Below, in pieces: positions 26,060-36,053 of a stretch of DNA of 64,000 nt. The DNA comes from Picosynechococcus sp. PCC 7117 (GTDB taxonomy: Bacteria; Cyanobacteriota; Cyanobacteriia; Cyanobacteriales; MRBY01), in assembly GCF_001693275.1 (NCBI RefSeq), contig NZ_CP016477.1:2232001-2296000 (forward strand), written 5' to 3'. The notes under the pieces are model-generated. The model searched no databases. It saw nothing but the letters and a program-made list of their open reading frames with translations, and had not been told where the DNA came from. The position numbers and the translations under genes are program-made. How positions within the stretch are numbered: position 1 is the first letter of the stretch; each line of letters opens with the position of its first letter.

Positions 26060-28771
26060 GTGAACAATCAAGTTTGGCGATCGCCAAAGTGCAAAACCCC
26101 CAGAAAAAATACAATCCGTAAGCTCGCTAGTCCCTTGGTGATTGCGGGCCTCATGGCCGCCGGTCAATTCCAGCTCATCCCCCAGGCGATCGCAATTGGC
26201 ACAGCAGCAGATACAGACATCATTAACAAAGCCACCGCGACTTACAATGATCCTGCAAATCCAGGGGTTCCTCTAAACGCAGAATCTAATACTGTCACTG
26301 TTACCGTTGCAGAGGTCGCAGGTTTAACTAACGTTCCCGCAGGGATTGTTGATGAAAATGGCGGTAGTATCAACTCCAATGACATTGTCAATTACGACTT
26401 TTTATTGACAAATACAGGAAACGCGACAAATGATATCGAGATTCCATTCGCTGCCATCACAAACCCTGATGGAAATCTAAGCGTTACTGGTTTTCTCGTT
26501 GACCTCAACAATGATGGGGATTTCGATGATACTGGTGAAAGTAATTCAGGAAATCCGTTTACAACTGACGTCACAGCGACAGGTATTGCAGCTGATGCTT
26601 CTGTTAAGGTTCGTGTTATCACCACTGTAAATTCCAGCCTGGGAGCAAGTGAGCCTGTCGCGATCCAACTTGGTAATACCCCGCCTAATGATAATAGTGC
26701 TGGGACTCAAAACCAGTCCTATGATGCTGATGGTACAGTTGATGATGTTTTCACAACCGCAACTACACCAGTTAATGGACAAAGAGAAGCTGCAGCCCTC
26801 CAAAGTAGCGCAACCTCTCAGTCTGTTACACCATTAGCATTAGCGACAGTTCTCAAAACCCGTGCTGCCTATAATCCAGCAACTCCAGCGACAACCGATG
26901 ACACAATTACCTATCGTTTAGATTTTCGGGTTGAAAGTAGTTCTCCCAATTCTTCCTTTACCCCAGCGAACCTAGAAGGTACAACCATTCAGCTTTCTAC
27001 TGCGGCTAATGGTTCTAACCCTGTCGATGTACAGCGCATTCTCGTCTCTGATGCGATTCCTGAGAATACAGAACTGACAAATACCCCACCAACTGCTCCG
27101 GTAGGCTGGAAAGTTGTTTATAGTACGAGTGCGACCACAACTCGAACAGTTGGTGGGAGTACAGCTACTGCCCCCGCAGCTGCAGTCTGGCAAACAGTGG
27201 CTCCAGCTAGTTTGGCATCAGTCGAACGGATTGGTTGGATTTATGTTGGTCCGAGTAATGTTGCTGACAGTACAGTTTCTGGCCCAACTCTTGCAGCTGG
27301 TAGTACCACCACTGGCGATGCGAATGGTTTCCGTTTCCAAGTTGTTACCAGTGGTCTAACAGCAGGTGGAACGATCGCCAACATTGCCCAAGCCTTCGGT
27401 GAAACGGTTGGTGATCCGAACAACGAAGTTGTTTACGATGAATCTGGTGACCAAAACCCGAACAACTTTAACGACGATGACACACCTCCAGATCCCACCG
27501 GGACGAACTATGATCCTGTAAATGATACTGGTGTCGCAGATCCCGCTAACCAAGACACAGATAACAACAACAACAACACAGGTACTGGCCCAGAAGGTGA
27601 AGCAAATGTCTTAGCGATTACACCTCCAGGGGCAATCCTAAACGGCCCGCTAAATCAACCTGGCGCTGTTGGCCCGACAAACAACAACGATGACTTTGTC
27701 AATAAGTCTAGTCTTGCTATTGAAGGCGGCGGCACCCAAACAGCAACTCCAGGACAAACCTTCAATCCGGCACCAGTTGTTTTTAACAATACCTTCCAGA
27801 ACCCATCAAGCAACGCTGGAGAATTAGACACAGTTCGTCTACTTCCCCTTGCCCCGAATAATACTGCCGTTCCAGCCACAACTCCCGCGCAAGAAGCGAC
27901 AGATATTCCTGATGGCACTCGTGTAACGATTACAGTGGGTTCCAGTAGTGCTGCTTATGATTATGACGATGCTACTGGTTACACATATGTCGCCAGCTCT
28001 GGGACTGGGCCGAACTTTGATGGGACAGCAAACACCCTAAAATTTGACAATATCAGTCCTGGAGTTTCCATCAACTACACAGTCACCATTGATCTACCGG
28101 CAGGTTCCCAATTGTCTGCGGATCGTTTCAGTGCAAACGGTGTAAGTCGTGCCGGTTATTCTGTTCCAGTTGTTGCTTTTGTCGATAACAATAATTCTGG
28201 CGCATTTGAGTTCTCAACAACGCCTTCGTCAAATAATGACAACGTTTTCAACATCAAGATTGACCGCTTGTACCTTGGCCACCTCGCCTTATTAAAAGAA
28301 CAGCGAGTGCTGGATACGGATGGCACAACAGAAATTGAAACGTGGACAACTGACCCAATTAATGATGTTGAACCTGGGCAATTCATTGAGTACCGTATTT
28401 CCTACGTAAATTTCTCAACACCCTCTACTACAGGTTCATCTGGAAACGTCACTCTTGGCATCAGTAATTTGGTGATTACGGAGGATGGCACAACTGGAAC
28501 CTTTGTTGCTGGTGGTGCTGGAACTGCGAATAACTGGGCCTTACCATTATCGACTCCCTCAACGACTCACCAACAGAATACTTCTGCAACTCTAGGAACA
28601 CTACAGTATTTCAATGGTGTGACTAATCTGGGCAATTTAGACCCAGCAGATGGAGCGACGGTAACACGCTACGTCAATAGTGTTGGCACTTTGACACCTG
28701 ACACAGCAGTGACACCGGGTACTGCTTCGACTTACCAAGGCAGCTTCATTTTCCGTCGTGTTTTGAACTAA
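26060..28771 (+). CDS. Large secreted repeat protein (DUF11-like domains)
   Basis: 903 residues, first gene of the surface locus. N-terminus is basic then hydrophobic (SPLVIAGLMAAGQF), with a cleavage site near AIAIGTAA. The mature protein is Asn/Thr/Gly/Asp-rich and beta-stranded, with DUF11-type cores: NDIVNYDFLLTNTGNAT at about 110, DTITYRLDFRVESS at about 278, GVSINYTVTIDLPAGS at about 672 and QFIEYRISYVNFSTP at about 775. Between them lie Asp/Asn-rich, calcium-site-like runs (DNNNSGAFEF, LNNDGDFDDTGE). GTG start with GAGGA ten bases upstream. Only two HIP1 sites, both in the first 130 bases. Confidence 0.8.
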   Translation: MNNQVWRSPKCKTPRKNTIRKLASPLVIAGLMAAGQFQLIPQAIAIGTAADTDIINKATATYNDPANPGVPLNAESNTVTVTVAEVAGLTNVPAGIVDENGGSINSNDIVNYDFLLTNTGNATNDIEIPFAAITNPDGNLSVTGFLVDLNNDGDFDDTGESNSGNPFTTDVTATGIAADASVKVRVITTVNSSLGASEPVAIQLGNTPPNDNSAGTQNQSYDADGTVDDVFTTATTPVNGQREAAALQSSATSQSVTPLALATVLKTRAAYNPATPATTDDTITYRLDFRVESSSPNSSFTPANLEGTTIQLSTAANGSNPVDVQRILVSDAIPENTELTNTPPTAPVGWKVVYSTSATTTRTVGGSTATAPAAAVWQTVAPASLASVERIGWIYVGPSNVADSTVSGPTLAAGSTTTGDANGFRFQVVTSGLTAGGTIANIAQAFGETVGDPNNEVVYDESGDQNPNNFNDDDTPPDPTGTNYDPVNDTGVADPANQDTDNNNNNTGTGPEGEANVLAITPPGAILNGPLNQPGAVGPTNNNDDFVNKSSLAIEGGGTQTATPGQTFNPAPVVFNNTFQNPSSNAGELDTVRLLPLAPNNTAVPATTPAQEATDIPDGTRVTITVGSSSAAYDYDDATGYTYVASSGTGPNFDGTANTLKFDNISPGVSINYTVTIDLPAGSQLSADRFSANGVSRAGYSVPVVAFVDNNNSGAFEFSTTPSSNNDNVFNIKIDRLYLGHLALLKEQRVLDTDGTTEIETWTTDPINDVEPGQFIEYRISYVNFSTPSTTGSSGNVTLGISNLVITEDGTTGTFVAGGAGTANNWALPLSTPSTTHQQNTSATLGTLQYFNGVTNLGNLDPADGATVTRYVNSVGTLTPDTAVTPGTASTYQGSFIFRRVLN

Positions 28772-28876
28772 TTCTCTATGCCCTCAAGTTTCCATGCTTC
28801 GATTACTACCGTCGAGGCATGGACAGGGGGCTACTGTAAAAATTTCATGTTGCTAGTAGACAAAGGTCTTTTGACG

Positions 28877-29437
28877 ATGAAACGTTCCTCCCTACCTTTC
28901 TTTGGAGTTGGTCTCGCTCTTACTCTGAGTTTTGCTCCCCTTCATATTTCTCCTCTGACTCCCCAGCCTGTCCTCGCCCAAACCCAGCAAAACCTTGATG
29001 TTGAGCTAGCTGGCCACCTGCGGGTAATCGAAAAAAATTGGCGTGGTGAACAAAAAGTTGCCTGGCGTAGCCTAGAGGGTGGTTTTATGCGGCCCGCCCC
29101 CAGGGTCAAACCCGGTGACACCATTCGCTACACTGTCAGCGGCAACAATCGCACCGAACAACCCATTTCCGGTCTCGTCCTTACCGATGATCTGCCCGCC
29201 AATACCGTCTATGTGATGGGGTCAGCAGCCTCTGTGGGTGGCGCAACAATCACTTACAGCATCGATGGTGGCAAAACCTACAGTGCCAACCCGACGATTC
29301 GCGTCACCTTGCCCGATGGTCGTGTGGAAACACGCCCGGCCCCAGCGGAACGCTATACCCATGTGCGTTGGACCTTCCAAAATGCTGTCCCTGCAAGGGC
29401 TAGCGTGAATGGCCAGTACCAAGTCCGCGTTCAATAA
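28877..29437 (+). CDS. Small secreted protein with one DUF11-type domain
   Basis: 186 residues. ATG at 28877 gives a textbook signal peptide (MKRSSLPFFGVGLALTL, cut near PVLAQTQ); the frame is open back to 28778 but without signal character. The rest is a single DUF11-like module: PGDTIRYTVSGNNRTEQPI, LVLTDDLPANTVYVMGSAA, then YSIDGGKTY. It could be a minor subunit or adaptor for the larger DUF11 proteins around it. Sits between the 903- and 509-residue proteins, all co-oriented. Confidence 0.78.
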   Translation: MKRSSLPFFGVGLALTLSFAPLHISPLTPQPVLAQTQQNLDVELAGHLRVIEKNWRGEQKVAWRSLEGGFMRPAPRVKPGDTIRYTVSGNNRTEQPISGLVLTDDLPANTVYVMGSAASVGGATITYSIDGGKTYSANPTIRVTLPDGRVETRPAPAERYTHVRWTFQNAVPARASVNGQYQVRVQ

Positions 29438-29497
29438 ACGTCAAACATTCACTGGTCTTTACTTTTTTGGAGGCCTTCGTCGGCCAGAGTCTTTTTA

Positions 29498-31027
29498 ATG
29501 CCTAATTTTCTTGACCATTCACGACTAATCCTCAAGCGATCGCCAGCGGCGATCGCCCTAGTTAGCGTTGGCTTGAATTTAGGTATGCCTTTGGTTTTGG
29601 CCCAGTCCCCAGAGACGACAGACACCGTTACCCTCTTTAACCGGGCCGGAGCCAGTTATCAGACGGGTGATACGACTTTTAGCGTCAACACCAATCAAAT
29701 CGTCCTTGATTTTGACAATTCGCGACTGCTTACAGATCCCTTGGGTCGAGTGGTCGGTTGTGCCGGGGAACCCCTCGCCGACTACCGTGGCTTTTTGATC
29801 GCGTTATACGAAGCAACTGGCCCTTTACAAACAGAGCTTGGCCCTTTACTCGTCCTTGAGCCTTCCCCTACTGGCATTCCGCCTTTCCCCCCAGGCATCG
29901 TGAATGTTAACCCTGAGAATAAAAACCCTTTTGACTTAGGCGAAACCGAGGCTCTAGGAAACCCAGACTTGCGGGGCCAGTTTAATTTCTTACTACGCAA
30001 TGACCAGATTGCTGTTGATGCTACATATATTTTGCTGATTCGGCCACCGCTTGGCTCGTTCCTGGATGAGCGCCGGATCCAAATTCGGATTACAGCAGTT
30101 GCGCCAAATTCTTTTACCTATGTAGCCAACGCCCTCGATGGTCTTCCCCTGAGTCTGGATAATCCTTCGATGATGAATCAGGAGATCACCATTCCCCGTG
30201 CCGAAAGAAATGCCCTAGTCGTGTTCACTACATTCTTTGCAACTCTTTGTCAGAACGAAGCGATCGCCATCCAGAAAACCGCCGACCGCGCCACCGTTAC
30301 ACCTGGAGGTATTGCTGTTTATCGCCTGAGTATCAATAATCTCAGCACAAGCAGTTTAGAAAATGTTGAAGTACGCGATCGCCTTCCCCTCGGCTTCCGA
30401 CTTATCGAAGATTCCGTGCAAGGGATCATCGGCGAAAATCCGGCGATTCTGGAAACCCAGGTGAATGGTCGAGATATTACCTTTACATTTCAAGAGCCCT
30501 TACCCGGTGGAACCCCTCCCGAAAATAACCCCCTGGCCCGCATTGTCTATGCCGTAGAAATTACCCCCGATGCCCTGCGGGGTGATGGGCGCAATATTGC
30601 CTTTGTCGAAGGCGATCGCCAAGACAACAATTTCACTGTCCGGGATGGCCCCGCTGTTTACAACGTGGGGATTCGCAACGGCTTAATTTCCGACCTCGGC
30701 ACAATCATTGGGCGAGTCTTTGAAGACAAAAATTTCGATGGGGAACAACAGTACGGTGAACCCGGCATCCCCAACGCCGTCGTCTTTATGGAAAATGGCA
30801 ACCGCATTGTCACCGATGAAAATGGCCTGTTTTCCGTCGCTAATGTTCTTCCTGGTTGGCATGCAGGGGTCTTGGATCTGACCAGCGTCCCTGGTTATGC
30901 CCCCGCCCCTAACGAAAAATTCATTGCCGAAGACCGCACCTACAGCCGCACAGTGCGCCTTGAACCCGGTGGCATGGCCCGGATGAACTTTGCCGTAACG
31001 CCTTTAATCCCTGGAGAAGACGAATGA
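29498..31027 (+). CDS. Secreted protein with DUF11 and SdrD-B-like domains
   Basis: 509 residues. Signal peptide about 1-36 (AIALVSVGLNLGMPLVLAQSP). Residues ~40-255 form a beta-rich N-terminal domain of unknown type. A DUF11 module follows at about 262-395 (IAIQKTADRATVTPGGIAVY, VEVRDRLPLGFRL). The C-terminus, about 405-490, is an SdrD-B or carboxypeptidase-regulatory-like fold: IIGRVFEDKNFDGEQQYGE, PGIPNAVVF, TDENGLFSVANVLPG. Its stop overlaps the start of the barrel gene in ATGA (31024-31027), so the two are translationally coupled and probably work as a pair. Confidence 0.82.
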   Translation: MPNFLDHSRLILKRSPAAIALVSVGLNLGMPLVLAQSPETTDTVTLFNRAGASYQTGDTTFSVNTNQIVLDFDNSRLLTDPLGRVVGCAGEPLADYRGFLIALYEATGPLQTELGPLLVLEPSPTGIPPFPPGIVNVNPENKNPFDLGETEALGNPDLRGQFNFLLRNDQIAVDATYILLIRPPLGSFLDERRIQIRITAVAPNSFTYVANALDGLPLSLDNPSMMNQEITIPRAERNALVVFTTFFATLCQNEAIAIQKTADRATVTPGGIAVYRLSINNLSTSSLENVEVRDRLPLGFRLIEDSVQGIIGENPAILETQVNGRDITFTFQEPLPGGTPPENNPLARIVYAVEITPDALRGDGRNIAFVEGDRQDNNFTVRDGPAVYNVGIRNGLISDLGTIIGRVFEDKNFDGEQQYGEPGIPNAVVFMENGNRIVTDENGLFSVANVLPGWHAGVLDLTSVPGYAPAPNEKFIAEDRTYSRTVRLEPGGMARMNFAVTPLIPGEDE

Positions 31028-34000
31028 AAAAACGCTTCTCCGTTCCCCTAACAACATTAATTTTGGCCCTCAGCGGTTGGTTTACTGAAGTAACGGCCCA
31101 AACGCCAACAGTGACAACGGCTGAAATCAGTGGGGTTGTAACCACCCAGACGCCAACAGGCCCCCAGGAAACTGAGTTTCAAGCGATCCTCAATAAACCG
31201 TCTGCAGCAAGTGAGATCCAGGGAGAAATCCTACTGGCCCAATCATCCCCGACTGTACCCGTGGCGACTGAATCGCTAGACAGTCGGGAGACCCTGACGC
31301 CGGTTATTGAGTCTACTCCAATGCCAACGGCGATCGCCCAACCCACCGTGCAATTTATTAGCCCTGGGTCGGGGGCAATTTTAGAGAAAAATGCCAGTGC
31401 CGTCGTGATCGAAGTGCCCACAGGCAGCACCACCACCCTCAGCGTTAATGGTGTCGAAATTGACTCGAATCAAATTGGCCAACTGGAAACCAACGGTAGC
31501 ACGGGGATGGTGCGTCAAACCTGGTACGGGGTGATTTTTAGTCCTGGGGAGAATACCCTCAAGGCGACGGCCACCCTCAATGGCACCACGGTTAGCAATG
31601 AAATCCAAGTGCAAGCGCCGGGGGATGTGGCAAATTTACAGCTCTCGACCGTTGAAACGCGGGTGCCCGCCGATGGGCGATCGCCCGTGACGATCCAGGG
31701 GATATTGCTCGATAAAAATGGGAATCGGGCCAGTGGGGGCGGTCGGATTACCCTCGAAGCCACCGCCGGCGAATTTCTTGGGGAAGATGCCGGGCCTGAA
31801 GCACCGGGTTTCCAAGTGGATGCCAAGGATGGGGAATTTACTGCCACCCTCCAATCCTCCCTTGACAGTGGCCCCGTCCAAATTCGCGCCCGCCTCTTTG
31901 AACTAGAAGCCTATACCCAAGTCCAATTTAAAACTGCCCTCCGTCCTAGCCTGTTGACGGGGGTAATCAACCTCCGGGTCGGGGCAGACAATACGGACTA
32001 TTTCAGCAGCTATCGCGATTTCCTCAACCCTGATGCTGACGGCGATACCGTCATTGATGTGGATGGCGCAGCCTTTGCCACAGGTACGATTGGGGATTGG
32101 CTCTTCACCGCAGCTTTCAATGGCGATCGCCCCCTAAATGAAGCCTGTGAAACCTGTACCAATCGCCTCTTTCGCGCCGACCAAGTTTCCGAACAACCCT
32201 ATCTCACTTACGGCGATAATTCCACCGTCCGCAACCTGACCCCCTCCCAGGACAGTCTCTACCTCCGCCTCGAACGCACTCCGGATATTGAAGGCGCGAC
32301 TGACCCCGACTACGTCATGTGGGGGGACTACGGCACAGGTCAGGAATTTGCCACCAGCTCCCAAGAATTCACCGCCCTCAGTCGCCAACTCCACGGTGCA
32401 AAGCTAAACTACAACCTTGGCGATCTGCAAATTTCTGCCCTCTATAGCCAGGGGGGCGAAGCCTTCCAGCGGGATACTCTCCTCCCCGATGGCACGAGCG
32501 GTTTCTATTTCCTCACCCAGCGCCTCGTTGTCCCCGGCAGCGAAGAAGTCTACTTTGAACTCGAAGAACTCGAACGGCCCGGCACGGTGATTTGGCGCGA
32601 TCGCCTATTCCGGGGCCGAGATTACGAAATTGACTACGACCGAGGCAGCATTGTCTTTAGCGATCCGGTGCTGCGCACAGAAATAGGCGACAACGGCGAA
32701 ATTCTTGTGCGGCGGATTGTTGTCACCTACCAAAATGAAAGCGGTGAAGACAATAAAGTATATGCCGGACGACTACGCTACCATTTCAACCGCGACCCAG
32801 GGCAAGCCAGTTGGATCGGGGCGACCTACTTCCGTGAAGACCAAGGAGAGCGAGATCTCGAAGTTTATGGGGTTGATGCTCAAATTCACCTCAGTGAAAA
32901 CTACAAATTTATTGGTGAATACGCCCAGAGCCAAAATAGTTCCGCCGAATTAGGGAATGTTTCTGGTTCCGCTTACCGCTTTGAATTGGATGCTAAATTT
33001 GCCGATGGTTTTACCGGGCGGGCCTACTATCGCCATGCCGACACCGGTTTTGCCAACCGTTCCACCATTAGTTTTGTCCCCGGCCAGACTCGCTATGGCG
33101 TTGACCTGAATGCCCAGCTCTCCCCCAGCACCCAACTGCGTTTTAACTACGACCACGAAAAAAATCAGGGGGTGAATATTCGCCCCATCGTTACCCTCGG
33201 TGATCTGATCAACGCCGGCCAAGAGGGGATTCCCACTGGACTGGTGGACAACGAACTCACCACCATCACCGCCGGCCTTGCCCAGCGTTTCGGCAAAGCG
33301 AATCTGAATGTGGATTTGTTATTCCGCGATCGCCTTGATTATCTCAACCCTGAAAACGACGGTAGCTCTACCCAACTGCGTACCAATTTCACAACGCCCC
33401 TCAGCGATCGCCTTAAACTGCGCCTCCTCAACCAAACCACCCTCTCGGCGGAATCTGATGCCGTATTTAGCGATCGCAGTCAAATTGGCCTGGACTGGAA
33501 GATCGCCCAGGGCGTCAACCTAAACCTGAACCAAAACTGGTACCACAGCGGTACCCTCGCTGGCCAAAGCACCACCAGCATCGGCCTTACTGGCGAATAC
33601 AAACCCTGGCACAACACCATCCTCAGTGCCCGTTATGACATGGAACGCTTTAGTACAGGGATGCAGGATGCAGCGACCTTTGGCATTAAACATAACTGGG
33701 CTGTCTTCAAAAATTTTGACCTCGATTTTGCCTATGAAAAAGTTGTGGGTAATCTTTTTGTGGGTAGTGATGGCGCAGTGGGTCAAGGGGCATCCCGTTC
33801 GACCGGCCTACGTGGGGGCGATAGTCTTAGTATCCGGGGCCGCTATCGAGGTGGGGGCGATGGGGAAAATTTCCAAGCCGAAGCGGGCTACGAATTCCGC
33901 AATACCAACGGCAGCAGCACCAGTAACATCACAGCTTCTGTCCGGGGCAAACTATCGCCGTCTCTGACAGCTCTCGCTAATTTTGACCGGCGTTTCGCCG

Positions 34001-35898
34001 CAGGCCAAGCGACCCGTGGTTTACCCCCCACCACAGAACTGCGTGTTGGTCTCGCCTACCGCAATCCCTACGAGGATAAATTTAACGCCCTCCTCCGCTA
34101 TGAATATCGCAAAAATCCGAACACCATCCCCGAAACCCTCCTCACGGGCAGGGGGAACGACGTCACGGAACATCTCTTTGCCGCCGAGGCGATCTATGCG
34201 CCTAACTACCGTTGGGAATTTTACGGCAAGCTTGGTTATCGTCACTCCACCCTCAAGCTCGCCGAGGATTTTGAAACAACGACTTCTGCGACCCTCGCCC
34301 AACTCCGGGCCACTTACCTCCTCAACCGACAGTTTGATCTGACTGGGGGAATTCGTTGGATCAATCAACATTCAGCAGGCTATAGCGAAATGGGTTGGCT
34401 CGCGGAGGTGGGCTATTATGCGACGCCAAATCTCCGCTTTGCGGTGGGCTACAGTTCTGGTCGGGTGAACAATGATCGGGATTTCTCTGGCAGTCGCTCG
34501 GATGGGGGTTTGTATGCGGGGGTTACTCTCAAGCTGGACAGTTTGTTTGATTTTGGTCGCCAGCAACCCGTTGCTGCTGTGCCAGAAACCCGCAAATTAA
34601 TGGTCGAAGCCCCCAAGCCTGATGCTAATTTACAAGCGGCTTTAAAAACACCCCTGCGCTTAGATGTGTCCCAGGCCATTGATTTTGAGCGGGGGAAAAC
34701 CAGTGTTTCCCTGGAAGGACAAATGGTGCTCGATAGTTTGGTCACTGTTTTGGGTCAATATTCAGACCTAAAATTGGATATCCAAGGCATCCTCCCGCCC
34801 CTGGCTGAACTGACCCCCGATAATCTCGAAGCCCGTCGTCTGCAAACCGCCCGCCAATATCTCCTCAGTCGCGGGATCAGTGGCGATCGCCTGACGCTCC
34901 GATCCCTAGGCAACAGTTCCCAAAACAAAGTTCCAGAACAGCCGATTACCTTTACCCTGAGTGGTACTGCTGCTACCTTCCAGGCCATTTCTACCCAGCT
35001 CGGTGGCAATCCCATTGTGGGTAACTTAATCAACACAGAATTACCCCAATTAGCGACTTTACCGCCTGATCTCCCCCAAAACACCACCAGTACAGTGAAT
35101 CGCAATTCTCGCCAGGAACGGCCCCAAAGTTTTTCATTGAACTTATCCCAGGCCACCTTTACCCCCGATGATACAAATCTCCAAGTCCAAACCTATAACC
35201 GCACCGATGCTGACCTCAACCCCAACTTTACCTATCTGCCCTACTGGATCCTCGGTTTTGTGCCACTTGCTGATCCCGATACCCTCCTCCTTGCCGAGGT
35301 TACGCCGATGAATCCGATCACCGAATTTGTCACGAGCTTGATGCCAGAATCTGACCCCATTGCAGAGATCCCGACAGAACGGCTCCTCACCCGCAGCGAA
35401 CCCCAGCCCAGGCCCCAACCAGAGGCGCAAATTCTGGGCGATCGCCGTTTGGATGAATCAGCAGCCAATGAGTTGATCACGAATAGCACCACCGAACCGC
35501 TGATCTTAGGCGATCGCCGTTTAGATGAGTTGAGCGAGAGTGAACTCCAGGCCCTCGCCCCCGAAATTTATGATGCGGTCTTTGGGGGTGAGATCCAGGC
35601 CCGCCGCCTCGATACCGACGACAGTTTCCTCTTTGGTAATGCCAATACCGAACCACTAATCCTTGGCGATCGCCGTTTAGATGAAAACACTCCTGAGCTT
35701 CCCGCCCTCGAACCCACCTCGAACTTCCTCAGTGCTAGAGAAATTCGTCGTTTAGAATCAGCGCTTTATTTCCTCCTCAGTGAAGATCTAAGCAACCTAG
35801 ATAATCTTTTCCAAATCAGTGGCCGCCAACGTAGCCGCCAACTTGGTCAAACCATTGACTTAGATCGTCTCTGGAATGCCAATACCTCCCCAGATTAA
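31024..35898 (+). CDS. Giant outer-membrane protein: Ig-like region, beta-barrel and OmpA-like domain
   Basis: 1624 residues. Signal peptide 1-26; Pro/Thr-rich linker; Ig-like repeats at about 100-300 (PADGRSPVTIQGILLDKNGN is a Big_1/invasin-type strand pair). Roughly 320-1180 is a long series of alternating amphipathic strands with aromatic ends (YGVDLNAQLSPSTQLRFNYD, YYATPNLRFAVGYSSG), expected to form a large outer-membrane barrel. About 1230-1325 is OmpA-like (AIDFERGKTSVSLEGQMVLD, RRLQTARQYLLSRGISGDR), though the peptidoglycan-binding aspartate is not obvious. The tail has three copies of ILGDRRLDE. A transport or anchoring role for the DUF11 proteins is inferred from coupling with the preceding gene. 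Confidence 0.8.
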   Translation: MKKRFSVPLTTLILALSGWFTEVTAQTPTVTTAEISGVVTTQTPTGPQETEFQAILNKPSAASEIQGEILLAQSSPTVPVATESLDSRETLTPVIESTPMPTAIAQPTVQFISPGSGAILEKNASAVVIEVPTGSTTTLSVNGVEIDSNQIGQLETNGSTGMVRQTWYGVIFSPGENTLKATATLNGTTVSNEIQVQAPGDVANLQLSTVETRVPADGRSPVTIQGILLDKNGNRASGGGRITLEATAGEFLGEDAGPEAPGFQVDAKDGEFTATLQSSLDSGPVQIRARLFELEAYTQVQFKTALRPSLLTGVINLRVGADNTDYFSSYRDFLNPDADGDTVIDVDGAAFATGTIGDWLFTAAFNGDRPLNEACETCTNRLFRADQVSEQPYLTYGDNSTVRNLTPSQDSLYLRLERTPDIEGATDPDYVMWGDYGTGQEFATSSQEFTALSRQLHGAKLNYNLGDLQISALYSQGGEAFQRDTLLPDGTSGFYFLTQRLVVPGSEEVYFELEELERPGTVIWRDRLFRGRDYEIDYDRGSIVFSDPVLRTEIGDNGEILVRRIVVTYQNESGEDNKVYAGRLRYHFNRDPGQASWIGATYFREDQGERDLEVYGVDAQIHLSENYKFIGEYAQSQNSSAELGNVSGSAYRFELDAKFADGFTGRAYYRHADTGFANRSTISFVPGQTRYGVDLNAQLSPSTQLRFNYDHEKNQGVNIRPIVTLGDLINAGQEGIPTGLVDNELTTITAGLAQRFGKANLNVDLLFRDRLDYLNPENDGSSTQLRTNFTTPLSDRLKLRLLNQTTLSAESDAVFSDRSQIGLDWKIAQGVNLNLNQNWYHSGTLAGQSTTSIGLTGEYKPWHNTILSARYDMERFSTGMQDAATFGIKHNWAVFKNFDLDFAYEKVVGNLFVGSDGAVGQGASRSTGLRGGDSLSIRGRYRGGGDGENFQAEAGYEFRNTNGSSTSNITASVRGKLSPSLTALANFDRRFAAGQATRGLPPTTELRVGLAYRNPYEDKFNALLRYEYRKNPNTIPETLLTGRGNDVTEHLFAAEAIYAPNYRWEFYGKLGYRHSTLKLAEDFETTTSATLAQLRATYLLNRQFDLTGGIRWINQHSAGYSEMGWLAEVGYYATPNLRFAVGYSSGRVNNDRDFSGSRSDGGLYAGVTLKLDSLFDFGRQQPVAAVPETRKLMVEAPKPDANLQAALKTPLRLDVSQAIDFERGKTSVSLEGQMVLDSLVTVLGQYSDLKLDIQGILPPLAELTPDNLEARRLQTARQYLLSRGISGDRLTLRSLGNSSQNKVPEQPITFTLSGTAATFQAISTQLGGNPIVGNLINTELPQLATLPPDLPQNTTSTVNRNSRQERPQSFSLNLSQATFTPDDTNLQVQTYNRTDADLNPNFTYLPYWILGFVPLADPDTLLLAEVTPMNPITEFVTSLMPESDPIAEIPTERLLTRSEPQPRPQPEAQILGDRRLDESAANELITNSTTEPLILGDRRLDELSESELQALAPEIYDAVFGGEIQARRLDTDDSFLFGNANTEPLILGDRRLDENTPELPALEPTSNFLSAREIRRLESALYFLLSEDLSNLDNLFQISGRQRSRQLGQTIDLDRLWNANTSPD
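35431..35684 (+). repeat. Three copies of a HIP1-containing coding repeat
   Basis: Copies at about 35431-35457, 35500-35529 and 35656-35684 each include GGCGATCGCCGTTT and encode ILGDRRLDE; the last two are preceded by TEPL. They are spaced about 70 and 155 bases apart in the 3' end of the barrel gene. Confidence 0.8.
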
Positions 35899-36053
35899 TT
35901 CTTCTAAAAAAATCCAATGAGCTTAACTTTGTCAAATCATAAAATATTTCCCTGGATCAAACTACTTTTCTTCCCATAGAGGCCATGCAATAAACAATAT
36001 CCCTTAAGTCTTTTGTTTTCGTATTCTCATCGCAATACCCTCCTTAAAACTCC

